Positions 1-5,998 are shown, counted from the first letter of the stretch. The stretch: 6,179 nt of DNA from Pseudomonadota bacterium (GCA_023386135.1 JAEWKG010000334.1:1-6179); one strand, 5' to 3'. Numbers and translations are program-made. The notes: generated by a model from the letters alone, not told the origin.

Positions 1-16
1 CGTTACGGCCTAGGCG

Positions 17-175
17 TCAGCCGCGCGGGCCGCTGGTGCCGCGCGTTTCGGGCTCGCTGCCGCGCGCGGTGTCCTCCATGTCGCGCTCGCTGCGTTGCGG
101 GCTCTTGATCTTGCCGTGGTCCTCGCCGGCCTGGTCGGCGGGCGAGCGGCTCTCGGGCTGGGTCAACAGGTTCAT
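17..175 (-). CDS. small hydrophilic protein, 52 aa, unknown function
   Basis: This short ORF runs from ATG at 175-173 to TGA at 19-17. I translated it by hand because it is below usual ORF-length cut-offs. An excellent Shine-Dalgarno (AAGGAG at 189-184, 8 nt before the ATG) supports translation. It lies 42 nt downstream of the antiporter stop on the same strand, so co-transcription is likely. The product begins MNLLTQPESRSPADQ and is rich in charged and small residues (6 Glu, 4 Asp, 6 Arg, 2 Lys, many Ser/Gly/Pro). It has no Cys, no membrane segment and no signal peptide. It is probably a disordered cytoplasmic peptide. I do not recognise a family and assign no function. The main doubt is that high-GC DNA yields random ORFs of this size; the ribosome binding site and the placement argue for a real gene. 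Confidence 0.6.
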   Translation of the reverse strand: MNLLTQPESRSPADQAGEDHGKIKSPQRSERDMEDTARGSEPETRGTSGPRG

Positions 176-186
176 CGCGGTTTCTC

Positions 187-209
187 CTTCGCCCCATCAA
201 CGGGCGAGG
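187..209 (-). other. intercistronic hairpin before the small ORF
   Basis: In the minus-strand mRNA, TCGCCC (207-202) can pair with GGGCGA (194-189) across a 7-nt loop, giving a perfect 6-bp stem in the 42-nt gap between the antiporter and the 52-aa ORF. The 3' arm ends at the first base of the Shine-Dalgarno. No U-tract follows, so it is not an obvious terminator. It could protect an mRNA end or tune translation of the small ORF, but a 6-bp GC stem may also be chance. Confidence 0.3.
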
Positions 210-217
210 CTCGCGAT

Positions 218-1975
218 CTATCCCCGCTCCGCCGTGGCGGTGCGCAGCTTGGGCGTGAAGTCGAGCTCGGCATCCTCGCGGATCGCGGCGCGGAATTCGT
301 CGCGTTTCTCGTGGATCGAAGCGATCACCGGCCCCATCGCCACGCCGAGGTCGACCAGCACCGCCTCGGATAGCTGCAGCGAGCTTTCCAGCGTCTCGGG
401 CACCGCCAGGCTCGCTCCGGCGCGGTAAAGCGCGGTGGCGTGGGCGAGGTCGCGGGCGCGGGCGATAATGGTGAGGTCGGGGTAGGCCTTGCGCAGCCGG
501 GTGGTGAGGCGCTGCACCAGCACCGGCTCGTCCATCGTCAGCACCACCGCAGGCGCGGTCTCCACGCCCAGCCGTTCGAGCCCGCGCGCGGCGTCGCCGA
601 AGGTCGCGTGATAACCGTCGCTGCGCGCCTGGGTGACGAGATCGGCGTCGCTGTCGATGGCGACGTAGCTCTTGCCGTGAACGGTCAGCATGTCCGCCAC
701 CAGCCGCCCGACCCGGCCCGCGCCGACGATGATCGGCAGTGGCGCGCCGCGCTCGGCCTCGGGCAGCGCGGGAGCCGGCTCCACCCGCCGCCCGACCGAA
801 CGGCCGACCATCGCCAGCAGCGGCGTCACGGTGAGGCCGATCGCGGTCACCACCTGCCAGAACTGCGCGGTCTCGGGCGCGATCACCCTCGCGGCGGTCG
901 CGGCACTGAGCACGATCAGCGTCGTCTCGCTGGGGGACGCCATCAACATCCCCGTCTCCGCCGCGGTACTGCGCCGCGCTCCCATCAGGCGGAGGAGCAC
1001 GCCGGTGACCAGCGCTTTCACCGCCAGCACGCCGACCACCGCCAGCGCGATGGACCCGAGGTTGGCGGCGACCATCGCGAGGTCCACGCTCATGCCGACG
1101 GTGATCAGGAACACGCCCAAGGCGAGGCCCTTGAATGGCTCGATGATCCCCTCAACCTCGCCGTGGTACTCGGTCTCCGCGATCAGCAGCCCGGCGATCA
1201 GCGCGCCGACGATCGGCGACAGGCCGGCGGCCGCGGTTGCGAGGCTGGCGCCGATCACCACGAGCAGGCTGGCGGCGAGGAACAGCTCGGGGCTCTTGGT
1301 CCGCGCGGCCTGCGCGAACAGGCGGGGGAGGGCAAACCGGCCAGCGACCAGCAGGACGCCGATCACCAGCGCGCCCTGCCACAGCGTGCGGACCAGGCCG
1401 CCCATCCCATCCGCCTGCGCGTGCGGGGCGAGTGCGCCGAGGATGAAGATGATCGGCACGATGGCGATGTCCTCGAACAGCAGCATCGACAGCGCCGCCC
1501 GCCCGACCGGGCTGGTCGTGCCGGAGATCGGCAGGACGATCGCGGTCGAGGACAGCGCGAGCGCGAAGCCCAGCGCCAGCGCGCCGGTCGCGCCCTGGCC
1601 GAACCCGGCGAGCGCCGCGGCGAGCAAGGCGCCGATGATCAGCAGCTCGAGCGCGCCCAGCCCGAACACCAGTTTGCGCATGGTCCACAGGCGGTTGAAC
1701 GACAGCTCCAGCCCGATGGTGAACAGCAGCAGCACGATCCCGAACTCGGCGAACGGCTCGAGCGCGTGGGGATCGGTGATGGTGAAGTGGAACAGCCACG
1801 GCTGCGCCGGCACCAGCCGGCCGAGCCCGAACGGGCCGACCAGGATGCCGATCAGGATGAAGCCGATCACCGGCGTGATGCGGAATCGGTGGAACACCGG
1901 GATGACGATCCCGGCGGCGCCGAGGATCACCAGCGCGTCCGACAGCATGGTGGCGTTGGCGATCTCCGCGGCCAT
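218..1975 (-). CDS. Kef/YbaL-type cation:proton antiporter (CPA2) with RCK_N domain
   Basis: This 585-aa inner-membrane protein probably exchanges K+ (or Na+) for H+. Residues about 10-390 are a polytopic Na_H_Exchanger domain of roughly 12 hydrophobic segments. It carries the CPA2 signatures FAEFGIVLLLFTIGLE (75-90), ALSSTAIVLPI (140-150) and LLFEDIAIVP (165-174), with a conserved acidic pair E168-D169. The segment at 270-299 (EYHGEVEGIIEPFKG start, then GMSVDL) matches the regulatory loop region of KefB/KefC. Residues about 412-530 form an RCK_N Rossmann domain with GAGRVG (418-423) and an acidic D441 at the end of the second strand, as in NAD(H)-binding forms. No RCK_C domain follows, only a short charged tail. 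Length and order fit the YbaL/KefB group. The ATG at 1975 was chosen because GAGGTG lies 11 nt upstream; a GTG at 2008 would add 11 residues but has no ribosome binding site. No KefF/KefG-like partner is visible. The ion specificity is inferred. Confidence 0.93.
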   Translation of the reverse strand: MAAEIANATMLSDALVILGAAGIVIPVFHRFRITPVIGFILIGILVGPFGLGRLVPAQPWLFHFTITDPHALEPFAEFGIVLLLFTIGLELSFNRLWTMRKLVFGLGALELLIIGALLAAALAGFGQGATGALALGFALALSSTAIVLPISGTTSPVGRAALSMLLFEDIAIVPIIFILGALAPHAQADGMGGLVRTLWQGALVIGVLLVAGRFALPRLFAQAARTKSPELFLAASLLVVIGASLATAAAGLSPIVGALIAGLLIAETEYHGEVEGIIEPFKGLALGVFLITVGMSVDLAMVAANLGSIALAVVGVLAVKALVTGVLLRLMGARRSTAAETGMLMASPSETTLIVLSAATAARVIAPETAQFWQVVTAIGLTVTPLLAMVGRSVGRRVEPAPALPEAERGAPLPIIVGAGRVGRLVADMLTVHGKSYVAIDSDADLVTQARSDGYHATFGDAARGLERLGVETAPAVVLTMDEPVLVQRLTTRLRKAYPDLTIIARARDLAHATALYRAGASLAVPETLESSLQLSEAVLVDLGVAMGPVIASIHEKRDEFRAAIREDAELDFTPKLRTATAERG

Positions 1976-2029
1976 CAGATTGCGCCCACCTCTGGTTGGA
2001 CCTGGCACGCAGAACGGCCGGACAAACTC

Positions 2030-2040
2030 TGTGACTTTGC
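2030..2040 (+). repeat. isolated copy of dyad half-site TGTGACTTTGC
   Basis: The 11-mer TGTGACTTTGC at 2030-2040 is repeated exactly at 2082-2092, inside the left arm and loop of the dyad at 2080-2112. The start-to-start distance is 52 bp, close to five helical turns. That would put both copies on the same DNA face if a protein binds them. Confidence 0.5.
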
Positions 2041-2079
2041 GGGTGATCGTGTTGATTTCGCGCGATTGATTTTCGGACC

Positions 2080-2112
2080 GGTGTGACTTTGCCGAATCGC
2101 GAAAGCCACACC
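2080..2112. promoter_or_regulatory. candidate operator: 33-bp dyad
   Basis: GGTGTGACTTT (2080-2090) and AAAGCCACACC (2102-2112) form an inverted repeat matching at 10 of 11 positions around an 11-nt centre. The dyad lies between the two divergent starts, 105 nt from the antiporter ATG and 160 nt from the FAD enzyme ATG. No T-run follows on either side, so a terminator is unlikely. An operator for a dimeric regulator is the simplest reading. An mRNA leader hairpin for the antiporter transcript is the alternative. No regulator gene is in the window. Confidence 0.4.
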
Positions 2113-2272
2113 CCGCGTGGCGTTCCAGCGGGAAGAGTTTTGGACGGGGTGGTCAAGGCACACGGACATCATGCCTGACTGCTAGACGAACCTTGCCGTT
2201 GTAGGACACCCCTGTTCGGGAGTTTTCTCGAGTCCACTCGCTGCAAAGCCCCCGCTGGTGTAGGGTCGCGCC

Positions 2273-3475
2273 ATGCAAGCGCCCGATGTGATCGTGGTCG
2301 GCGGCGGCCCCGCGGGAATGATGACCGCCCTGCTGCTCGCGCGGGCGGGCGTGCGGGTGCTGGTGCTCGAGAAGCACGCCGATTTCTTCCGCGATTTCCG
2401 CGGCGACACCGTCCACCCATCGACGATGGAGATCCTGAGCGAGCTCGGCTTGCTGGATGAATTCCTCAAGCGGCCCCACAACTGCATCGACCGGGCGGAG
2501 ATCGCCTGGAACGGCCGCCAAATGGTGATCGGCGACCTCTCGCACCTGGCGATGCCCGCGCCGTTTATCGCGATGATGCCGCAGTGGGATTTCCTCGACT
2601 TCGTACGCGACCATGCGGAGCGGTTGCCCGGGTTCGCGTTGCGGATGGAGGCGCCGGTCGAGGCGTTCGTCGAAGAAGCCGGCCGCGTCATCGGCGTGCG
2701 CCTTCGCGGCGGTGAGGATTTGCGCGCGAGCAAGCTGGTGATCGCCTGCGACGGCCGCGCTTCGATCGCGCGCACGCTGCTGCCGCTCGAGAACCTCGGC
2801 GCACCGATCGACGTGTTCTGGTTCGCGGTGCCCAAATCGCATGCCGACACGGCATTGCGCGGGAGCGTCGAGGGCAACCGGCTAATCGTGATGATCGACC
2901 GCGGCGACTATTGGCAATGCGCTTTCGTGATCGCCAAGGGCGGGGCGGAGGCGATCAAGGCGCGCGGGATCGAGGCTTTCCGTGCCGACGTGCGCGCCGC
3001 CGCGCCCGACCTGCCCGATCTCGCCGCGGCCCTGCCCGGTTGGGACAAGGTCAGCCTGCTGTCGGTCTCGCTCGATCGGCTGACCGAATGGTCGCGTCCC
3101 GGCCTGCTGGCGATCGGCGACGCGGCGCACGCGATGAGTCCGGTCGGCGGGATCGGCATCAACCTCGCGATCCAAGACGCGGTCGGCACCGCAAACTTTC
3201 TCGCCGCCCCGCTAGCGGCGGGGCGCGATGTCGATGCGCTGCTGCCGCGCATCCAGCAGCGCCGGCTGCTGCCGACGCGGATCATCCAGGGTGCACAGCG
3301 CGCGGTGCACGAAAACCTGCTGCGCCCGGTGATTTCGGGCACGCGCAGCCTGCCGCAGGAGCCGCCGCTGGTGATGCGGATCCTCGACCGCTATCCGCTG
3401 CTCCGCCGCATCCCCGGCTGTTTCATCGGCCACGGCGTGCGTCAGGAGCATGTCCGCTCGCCGGCGAAGCGCTAG
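2273..3475 (+). CDS. FAD-dependent monooxygenase-like oxidoreductase (class A, PHBH/UbiH fold)
   Basis: This 400-aa soluble flavoprotein resembles single-component NAD(P)H-dependent aromatic hydroxylases and related oxidoreductases (FAD_binding_3 family). The N-terminal Rossmann motif is GGGPAG (10-15), with the ribose-binding acid E33 after the second strand (VLVLEKH). An Arg-containing FAD contact region lies at R43-GDTVHP-S50. The DG motif is CDGRAS (159-164). The second FAD motif, GDAAHAMSP (282-290), is followed by GGIGINLAIQD (292-302), which normally covers the flavin. All three class-defining motifs are intact, and the length is typical. The substrate cannot be deduced; this fold also includes UbiH-like ubiquinone hydroxylases and halogenases. 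The ATG at 2273 starts just before the flavin motif, as usual. Only AGGG (2262-2265), 7 nt upstream, serves as a ribosome binding site. The gene stands alone on the plus strand, and its TAG overlaps the stop of the converging zincin gene. Confidence 0.92.
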   Translation: MQAPDVIVVGGGPAGMMTALLLARAGVRVLVLEKHADFFRDFRGDTVHPSTMEILSELGLLDEFLKRPHNCIDRAEIAWNGRQMVIGDLSHLAMPAPFIAMMPQWDFLDFVRDHAERLPGFALRMEAPVEAFVEEAGRVIGVRLRGGEDLRASKLVIACDGRASIARTLLPLENLGAPIDVFWFAVPKSHADTALRGSVEGNRLIVMIDRGDYWQCAFVIAKGGAEAIKARGIEAFRADVRAAAPDLPDLAAALPGWDKVSLLSVSLDRLTEWSRPGLLAIGDAAHAMSPVGGIGINLAIQDAVGTANFLAAPLAAGRDVDALLPRIQQRRLLPTRIIQGAQRAVHENLLRPVISGTRSLPQEPPLVMRILDRYPLLRRIPGCFIGHGVRQEHVRSPAKR

Positions 3476-4131
3476 TCGAACAGCGCGTCGATGTCGTTGC
3501 CGTTGGCGGCGAGGATGCGTTCGACGCGCTGGCGGCCGCGGTAGTAGACGAGCGCCGGATGAGTCTGGCCGTTCGCTTCGAGTTTCGCGACGTCGGCGTC
3601 CGACAGGCTGCTCTCCTGCGCGACATGGTCGGCGTAGCCTTCGACCAGCCACTGCGGCGCGAGAATGGATTTGATGGGGCCGTAGCGGCGGCGGATAATG
3701 CCGTGGGTGAACTCGTGCGCGAGCACCGCCGATAGCGTTCGCTTGTTGCCGACGGTCGCGCCGTTGCGCACGCGGTCGGCGCCGATGTCGGCGTCATTGA
3801 CGATCACGGCCTTGGTGATCGGACGGGTGAGCGCGAAGCCGCCCGCGCTGGTGTTGGCGAGCCACAGCCAGCGCCACCCGCCGTCGGTCAGGAAGATCGG
3901 CCGCTGCTCGTTGGGGCCCGCGATCGGACTCTGCTTGAGCAGCGCGTGCGATCGCGCCGCCACGCGGTCGAGCCCGGGCCGGTCGATCGGCCGTTCCGAC
4001 CACACCGGCCCGATCGCGCTCGATGCGTGATAGGGGAACGCCAGCAGTTGCGGCGCGAGAACCGGCGAGGCGAGCAGTACGGCGAGCGCGCTCAGCATAA
4101 CGCCCCACCGCCCGCCGAACCAGCGGGCCAC
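3472..4131 (-). CDS. putative membrane-anchored or exported zinc metalloprotease (gluzincin-like), unknown substrate
   Basis: This 219-aa protein has an N-terminal Arg-containing stretch (ARWFGGRWG, 2-10) and then a hydrophobic segment (about 11-33), which fits a signal anchor or signal peptide. The rest would be periplasmic. The catalytic signature is HEFTH (139-143), with WLVEG (161-165) supplying Glu164 as likely third zinc ligand, the arrangement of gluzincins. The protein is shorter than most peptidases of that clan, and I do not recognise a named family. The GTG at 4131-4129 is preferred because it lies 2 nt after the icd TGA, allowing translational coupling, and because it includes the Arg residues needed before the hydrophobic segment. 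An ATG at 4098-4096 would give 208 aa without them, though a GGTGGGG string precedes it. A longer open frame running back into icd is an icd shadow. The stop shares CTAG with the convergent FAD gene. Confidence 0.8.
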   Translation of the reverse strand: MARWFGGRWGVMLSALAVLLASPVLAPQLLAFPYHASSAIGPVWSERPIDRPGLDRVAARSHALLKQSPIAGPNEQRPIFLTDGGWRWLWLANTSAGGFALTRPITKAVIVNDADIGADRVRNGATVGNKRTLSAVLAHEFTHGIIRRRYGPIKSILAPQWLVEGYADHVAQESSLSDADVAKLEANGQTHPALVYYRGRQRVERILAANGNDIDALFD

Positions 4132-4133
4132 GG

Positions 4134-5351
4134 TCAGGCGGCCATTGCCTTTTCGAGGTTCTCGACGATCGCCTCGAAGAACTGCTCGGTGGTCATCCAC
4201 GCCTGTTCGGGGCCGATGAGGAGCGCGAGGTCCTTGGTCATCTTGCCGCTCTCGACCGTCTCGATGCAGACGCGCTCGAGTGTCTCGGCGAACTTCTGCA
4301 CCTCGGGGGTGCCGTCGAACTTGCCGCGGTAGTAGAGGCCGCGGGTCCAGGCGAAGATGCTGGCGATCGGGTTGGTGCTGGTCGCCTTGCCCTGCTGGTG
4401 CTGGCGGTAGTGGCGGGTGACGGTGCCGTGCGCGGCTTCCGCTTCGACCGTCTTGCCATCGGGAGTGAGCAGGACCGAGGTCATCAGGCCGAGGCTGCCG
4501 AAGCCCTGCGCCACCTGATCCGACTGCTCGTCGCCGTCGTAGTTCTTGCACGCCCACACGAACTTGCCCGACCACTTGAGCGCGCTCGCGACCATGTCGT
4601 CGATCAGGCGGTGCTCGTAGACGATGCCGGCGGCCTTGAACTTCTCGGCAAAGCCTTCGGTGTCGAACACTTCCTGGAACAGGTCCTTGAAGCGGCCGTC
4701 GTAGGCCTTGAGGATGGTGTTCTTGGTGCTGAGGTAGACCGGCCAGCCGAGGTTGAGGCCGTAGTTGAAGCTCGAACGCGCGAAGTCGCGGATCGAATCG
4801 TCGAGGTTGTACATCGCCATCGCAACGCCGCCGCCGGGGAAGTTGAACACCTCGCGGTCGATCACCTGGCCGTCGGCGCCTTCGAACACCAGCCGCAGCT
4901 TGCCGGGGCCGGGGACCACGAAGTCGGTGGCGCGGTACTGGTCGCCGAACGCGTGACGGCCGACCACGATCGGGTCGGTCCAGCCGGGGATCAGGCGGGG
5001 GACGTTCTGGATCACGATCGGTTCGCGGAAGATCGTGCCGCCGAGGATGTTGCGGATGGTGCCGTTGGGGCTCTTCCACATCGACTTGAGGTGGAATTCC
5101 TCGACCCGCGCCTCGTCGGGCGTGATCGTCGCGCACTTCACCGCGACGCCGTACTTCTTGGTCGCTTCGGCCGAATCGATCGTGATCTGGTCGTCGGTCT
5201 CGTCGCGCTTCTCGACCGAGAGATCGTAATACTTCAGGTCGATGTCGAGGTAGGGGAGGATCAGCCGCTCGCGGATCCACTGCCAGATGATGCGGGTCAT
5301 CTCGTCGCCGTCCATTTCGACGACGGGGTTCGCTACCTTGATCTTTGCCAT
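4134..5351 (-). CDS. icd: NADP-dependent isocitrate dehydrogenase, homodimeric type II
   Basis: This 405-aa TCA-cycle enzyme oxidatively decarboxylates isocitrate to 2-oxoglutarate, making NADPH in the cytoplasm. It aligns from memory almost residue for residue with human IDH1. Isocitrate contacts are S94, N96 and R100 (SPNGTIR), R109 and R132 (VVGRHAFGDQY). Catalytic residues are Y139 and K210 (STKNTILK). Metal ligands are D251, D274 and D278 (HRLIDDM; YDGDEQSD). NADP contacts are R313 and H314 in HGTVTRHYR. Everything expected is present at full length, so the enzyme should be active. It is of the eukaryote-like type II rather than the E. coli Icd type, as in many alphaproteobacteria. The ATG at 5351 is preceded by AGGA with a 5-nt spacer, and the start MAKIKVANPVVEMDGDE is family-typical. 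A candidate promoter lies about 30-60 nt upstream. The zincin gene follows after 2 nt, so the two are probably co-transcribed. Confidence 0.98.
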   Translation of the reverse strand: MAKIKVANPVVEMDGDEMTRIIWQWIRERLILPYLDIDLKYYDLSVEKRDETDDQITIDSAEATKKYGVAVKCATITPDEARVEEFHLKSMWKSPNGTIRNILGGTIFREPIVIQNVPRLIPGWTDPIVVGRHAFGDQYRATDFVVPGPGKLRLVFEGADGQVIDREVFNFPGGGVAMAMYNLDDSIRDFARSSFNYGLNLGWPVYLSTKNTILKAYDGRFKDLFQEVFDTEGFAEKFKAAGIVYEHRLIDDMVASALKWSGKFVWACKNYDGDEQSDQVAQGFGSLGLMTSVLLTPDGKTVEAEAAHGTVTRHYRQHQQGKATSTNPIASIFAWTRGLYYRGKFDGTPEVQKFAETLERVCIETVESGKMTKDLALLIGPEQAWMTTEQFFEAIVENLEKAMAA

Positions 5352-5382
5352 GTCGGTCCTGCTGCGTGAAAGAGTTGGCGGC

Positions 5383-5410
5383 GCTTTAGCAGGGCGAGAC
5401 GGGGGTGCAA
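5383..5410 (-). promoter_or_regulatory. candidate sigma-70-type promoter for icd
   Basis: On the minus strand, TTGCAC (5410-5405) is followed after 16 nt by TAAAGC (5388-5383). The -35 box is good and the -10 box is weak. The implied transcript start, near 5376, would give a leader of about 25 nt before the icd ATG. The pair lies between the tRNA terminator and icd, the only place a dedicated icd promoter could be. Confidence 0.4.
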
Positions 5411-5424
5411 GGGCGGCCCCGAAA

Positions 5425-5452
5425 CGCGAAAGGCGCCGCTTTCGCGACGCCT
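5425..5452 (-). terminator. intrinsic terminator after tRNA-Val, two alternative stems
   Basis: In the minus-strand transcript, AGGCGTCGC (5452-5444) pairs with GCGGCGCCT (5439-5431) around a GAAA tetraloop. This is a 9-bp stem with one G-U pair. The same stretch can instead fold as CGCGAAAG (5446-5439) with CTTTCGCG (5432-5425) around a 6-nt loop, followed by TTTC. The second fold carries the better U-run. Lying 13 nt past the tRNA CCA end and upstream of the icd promoter, it most likely ends the tRNA transcript. The U-tract is short, as is common in high-GC genomes. Confidence 0.6.
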
Positions 5453-5460
5453 CTCAGGTC

Positions 5461-5549
5461 CTCATGGTGGGCGTAGCAAGGATTGAACTTGCGACCCCTA
5501 CGATGTCAACATAGTGCTCTACCACTGAGCTATACGCCCGCACCATGAG
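5461..5549. repeat. inverted repeat bracketing tRNA-Val
   Basis: On the plus strand, CTCATGGTG (5461-5469) and CACCATGAG (5541-5549) are perfect inverted 9-mers. In the precursor RNA, leader CTCATGGT (5549-5542) can pair with ACCATGAG (5468-5461), which includes the discriminator A and the CCA. A 2-nt GC bulge then joins this 8-bp helix to the acceptor stem. Confidence 0.7.
5465..5539 (-). tRNA. tRNA-Val(GAC), CCA encoded
   Basis: A complete 75-nt cloverleaf can be folded by eye on the minus strand. The acceptor is GGGCGTA/TACGCCC (5539-5533 with 5475-5469). The D arm is GCTC-AGTGGTA-GAGC. The anticodon arm is CTATG-TTGACAT-CGTAG, with one T-G wobble and the anticodon GAC at 5507-5505. The variable loop is GGGTC, and the T arm is GCAAG-TTCAATC-CTTGC. 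The discriminator A (5468) is followed by a genomically encoded CCA (5467-5465). GAC reads GUC/GUU valine codons. It sits alone between cpdR and icd, with its own candidate promoter and terminator. Its 5' leader and 3' end are complementary beyond the acceptor stem. I found no second copy of its 3' end in the window, so there is no sign of an integrated element. Confidence 0.97.
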
Positions 5550-5574
5550 ATGCCGGTGTCCCCGGCGAGGCGGC

Positions 5575-5603
5575 CATGTAGCGGCCACCTGAACGCTTCG
5601 CAA
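5575..5603 (-). promoter_or_regulatory. candidate promoter for tRNA-Val
   Basis: On the minus strand, TTGCGA (5603-5598), a 17-nt spacer and TACATG (5580-5575) resemble a sigma-70 promoter with a weak -10. The predicted start near 5568 gives a leader of about 29 nt before the tRNA. The -35 lies 5 nt past the cpdR stop, so tRNA synthesis need not depend on cpdR transcription. Confidence 0.4.
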
Positions 5604-5608
5604 GAGGG

Positions 5609-5998
5609 CTAGAGCCGCGCCGCTTCCTCGGTGCGGAACACGCGGTCGACCTCCATCACCAGGTCCTTGAGATGGAACGGTTTCGACAGCACCTTGGCGC
5701 GCGGCTGCTCGCGGCTGGCCTTCAATGTGACCGCGGCGAATCCGGTGATGAACATGACCTTCGTCGCCGGGCTCACCTCGTTGCAGCGCTGGGCGAGCTC
5801 GATTCCGTCCATCTCGGGCATGACGATGTCCGACAGCAGCAGATCGAAATGCTCGGCTTCGAGCAGCGGCAGCGCCTCCGTGCCGCGATCGACCGCAACC
5901 ACCGCGTAACCGGCGTTTTCGAGCGCGCGGGCGAGATAGGTGCGCATTGCCTCCTCGTCTTCGGCGAGAAGGATGCGGATCGGGGAAGGCTCGTTCAT
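5609..5998 (-). CDS. cpdR: CpdR-family single-domain response regulator
   Basis: This 129-aa stand-alone receiver domain has no output domain. It has acidic E13-D14, phosphoacceptor D57 (LLLSDIVMPEMDG), T85 (FITGFAAVTLKA) and K106 (LSKPF), so it should be phosphorylatable. The TYLARALENAGY helix and the GFAAVTLKA loop are typical of CpdR. In Caulobacter, unphosphorylated CpdR primes ClpXP to degrade PdeA, CtrA and other substrates, and the CckA-ChpT relay phosphorylates it to switch this off. The same role is inferred here, since neither kinase nor phosphotransferase is in the window. The start is uncertain. ATG 5998 gives MNEPSPIRILLAEDE, but AGAGGA abuts it with almost no spacer. ATG 6010 adds MGRG with no ribosome binding site, just after a 13-bp dyad (6011-6023). 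A gene of unknown function diverges at 6094. Confidence 0.9.
   Translation of the reverse strand: MNEPSPIRILLAEDEEAMRTYLARALENAGYAVVAVDRGTEALPLLEAEHFDLLLSDIVMPEMDGIELAQRCNEVSPATKVMFITGFAAVTLKASREQPRAKVLSKPFHLKDLVMEVDRVFRTEEAARL

Larger units (their letters stand above)
1976..2272. other. divergent intergenic region, antiporter / FAD enzyme
   Basis: These 297 nt separate the two divergent genes and must contain both promoters. The centre (about 2040-2080) is noticeably richer in A/T than the flanking genes, as expected for a promoter zone. I see no pair of boxes close enough to the sigma-70 consensus to name. The region holds a 33-bp dyad (2080-2112), a third copy of its half-site (2030-2040), and two similar TTGATTTCG / TTGATTTTCG strings at 2052-2060 and 2066-2075. 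Short ORFs crossing it have no recognisable protein content. Confidence 0.6.

Noticed and set aside
440..2086. Plus-strand ORF of 548 codons opposite the antiporter
   Set aside because: Composition is His/Gln/Arg/Asp repeats typical of the antisense of a GC-rich membrane protein. The minus-strand frame holds clear CPA2 and RCK_N motifs.
1152..2156. Minus-strand ORF of 334 codons overlapping the antiporter in another frame
   Set aside because: An Arg/Ala/Pro-rich frame-shifted shadow of the antiporter, with no domain content.
1975..2172. 65-codon minus-strand ORF in the divergent intergenic region
   Set aside because: No recognisable family or ribosome binding site. It spans the dyad and ends at the antiporter start codon, so it is more likely regulatory DNA.
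2203..2236. Possible terminator CCC-N6-GGG followed by a T-run
   Set aside because: The stem is only about 3 bp, and no gene ends upstream of it on that strand.
3472..5280. 602-codon minus-strand ORF suggesting a large fused protein
   Set aside because: Its first two thirds are an Arg/Pro-rich shadow of icd in another frame. Only the part after the icd stop carries protein-like sequence and the zincin motifs.
4398..5369. Plus-strand ORF of 323 codons opposite icd
   Set aside because: Antisense shadow rich in Asp/Val/Glu/Arg. icd on the other strand is complete and highly conserved.
5465..5539. tRNA-Val as an integration (att) site
   Set aside because: No duplicated 3' tRNA segment, integrase or cargo genes are seen within the window on either side.
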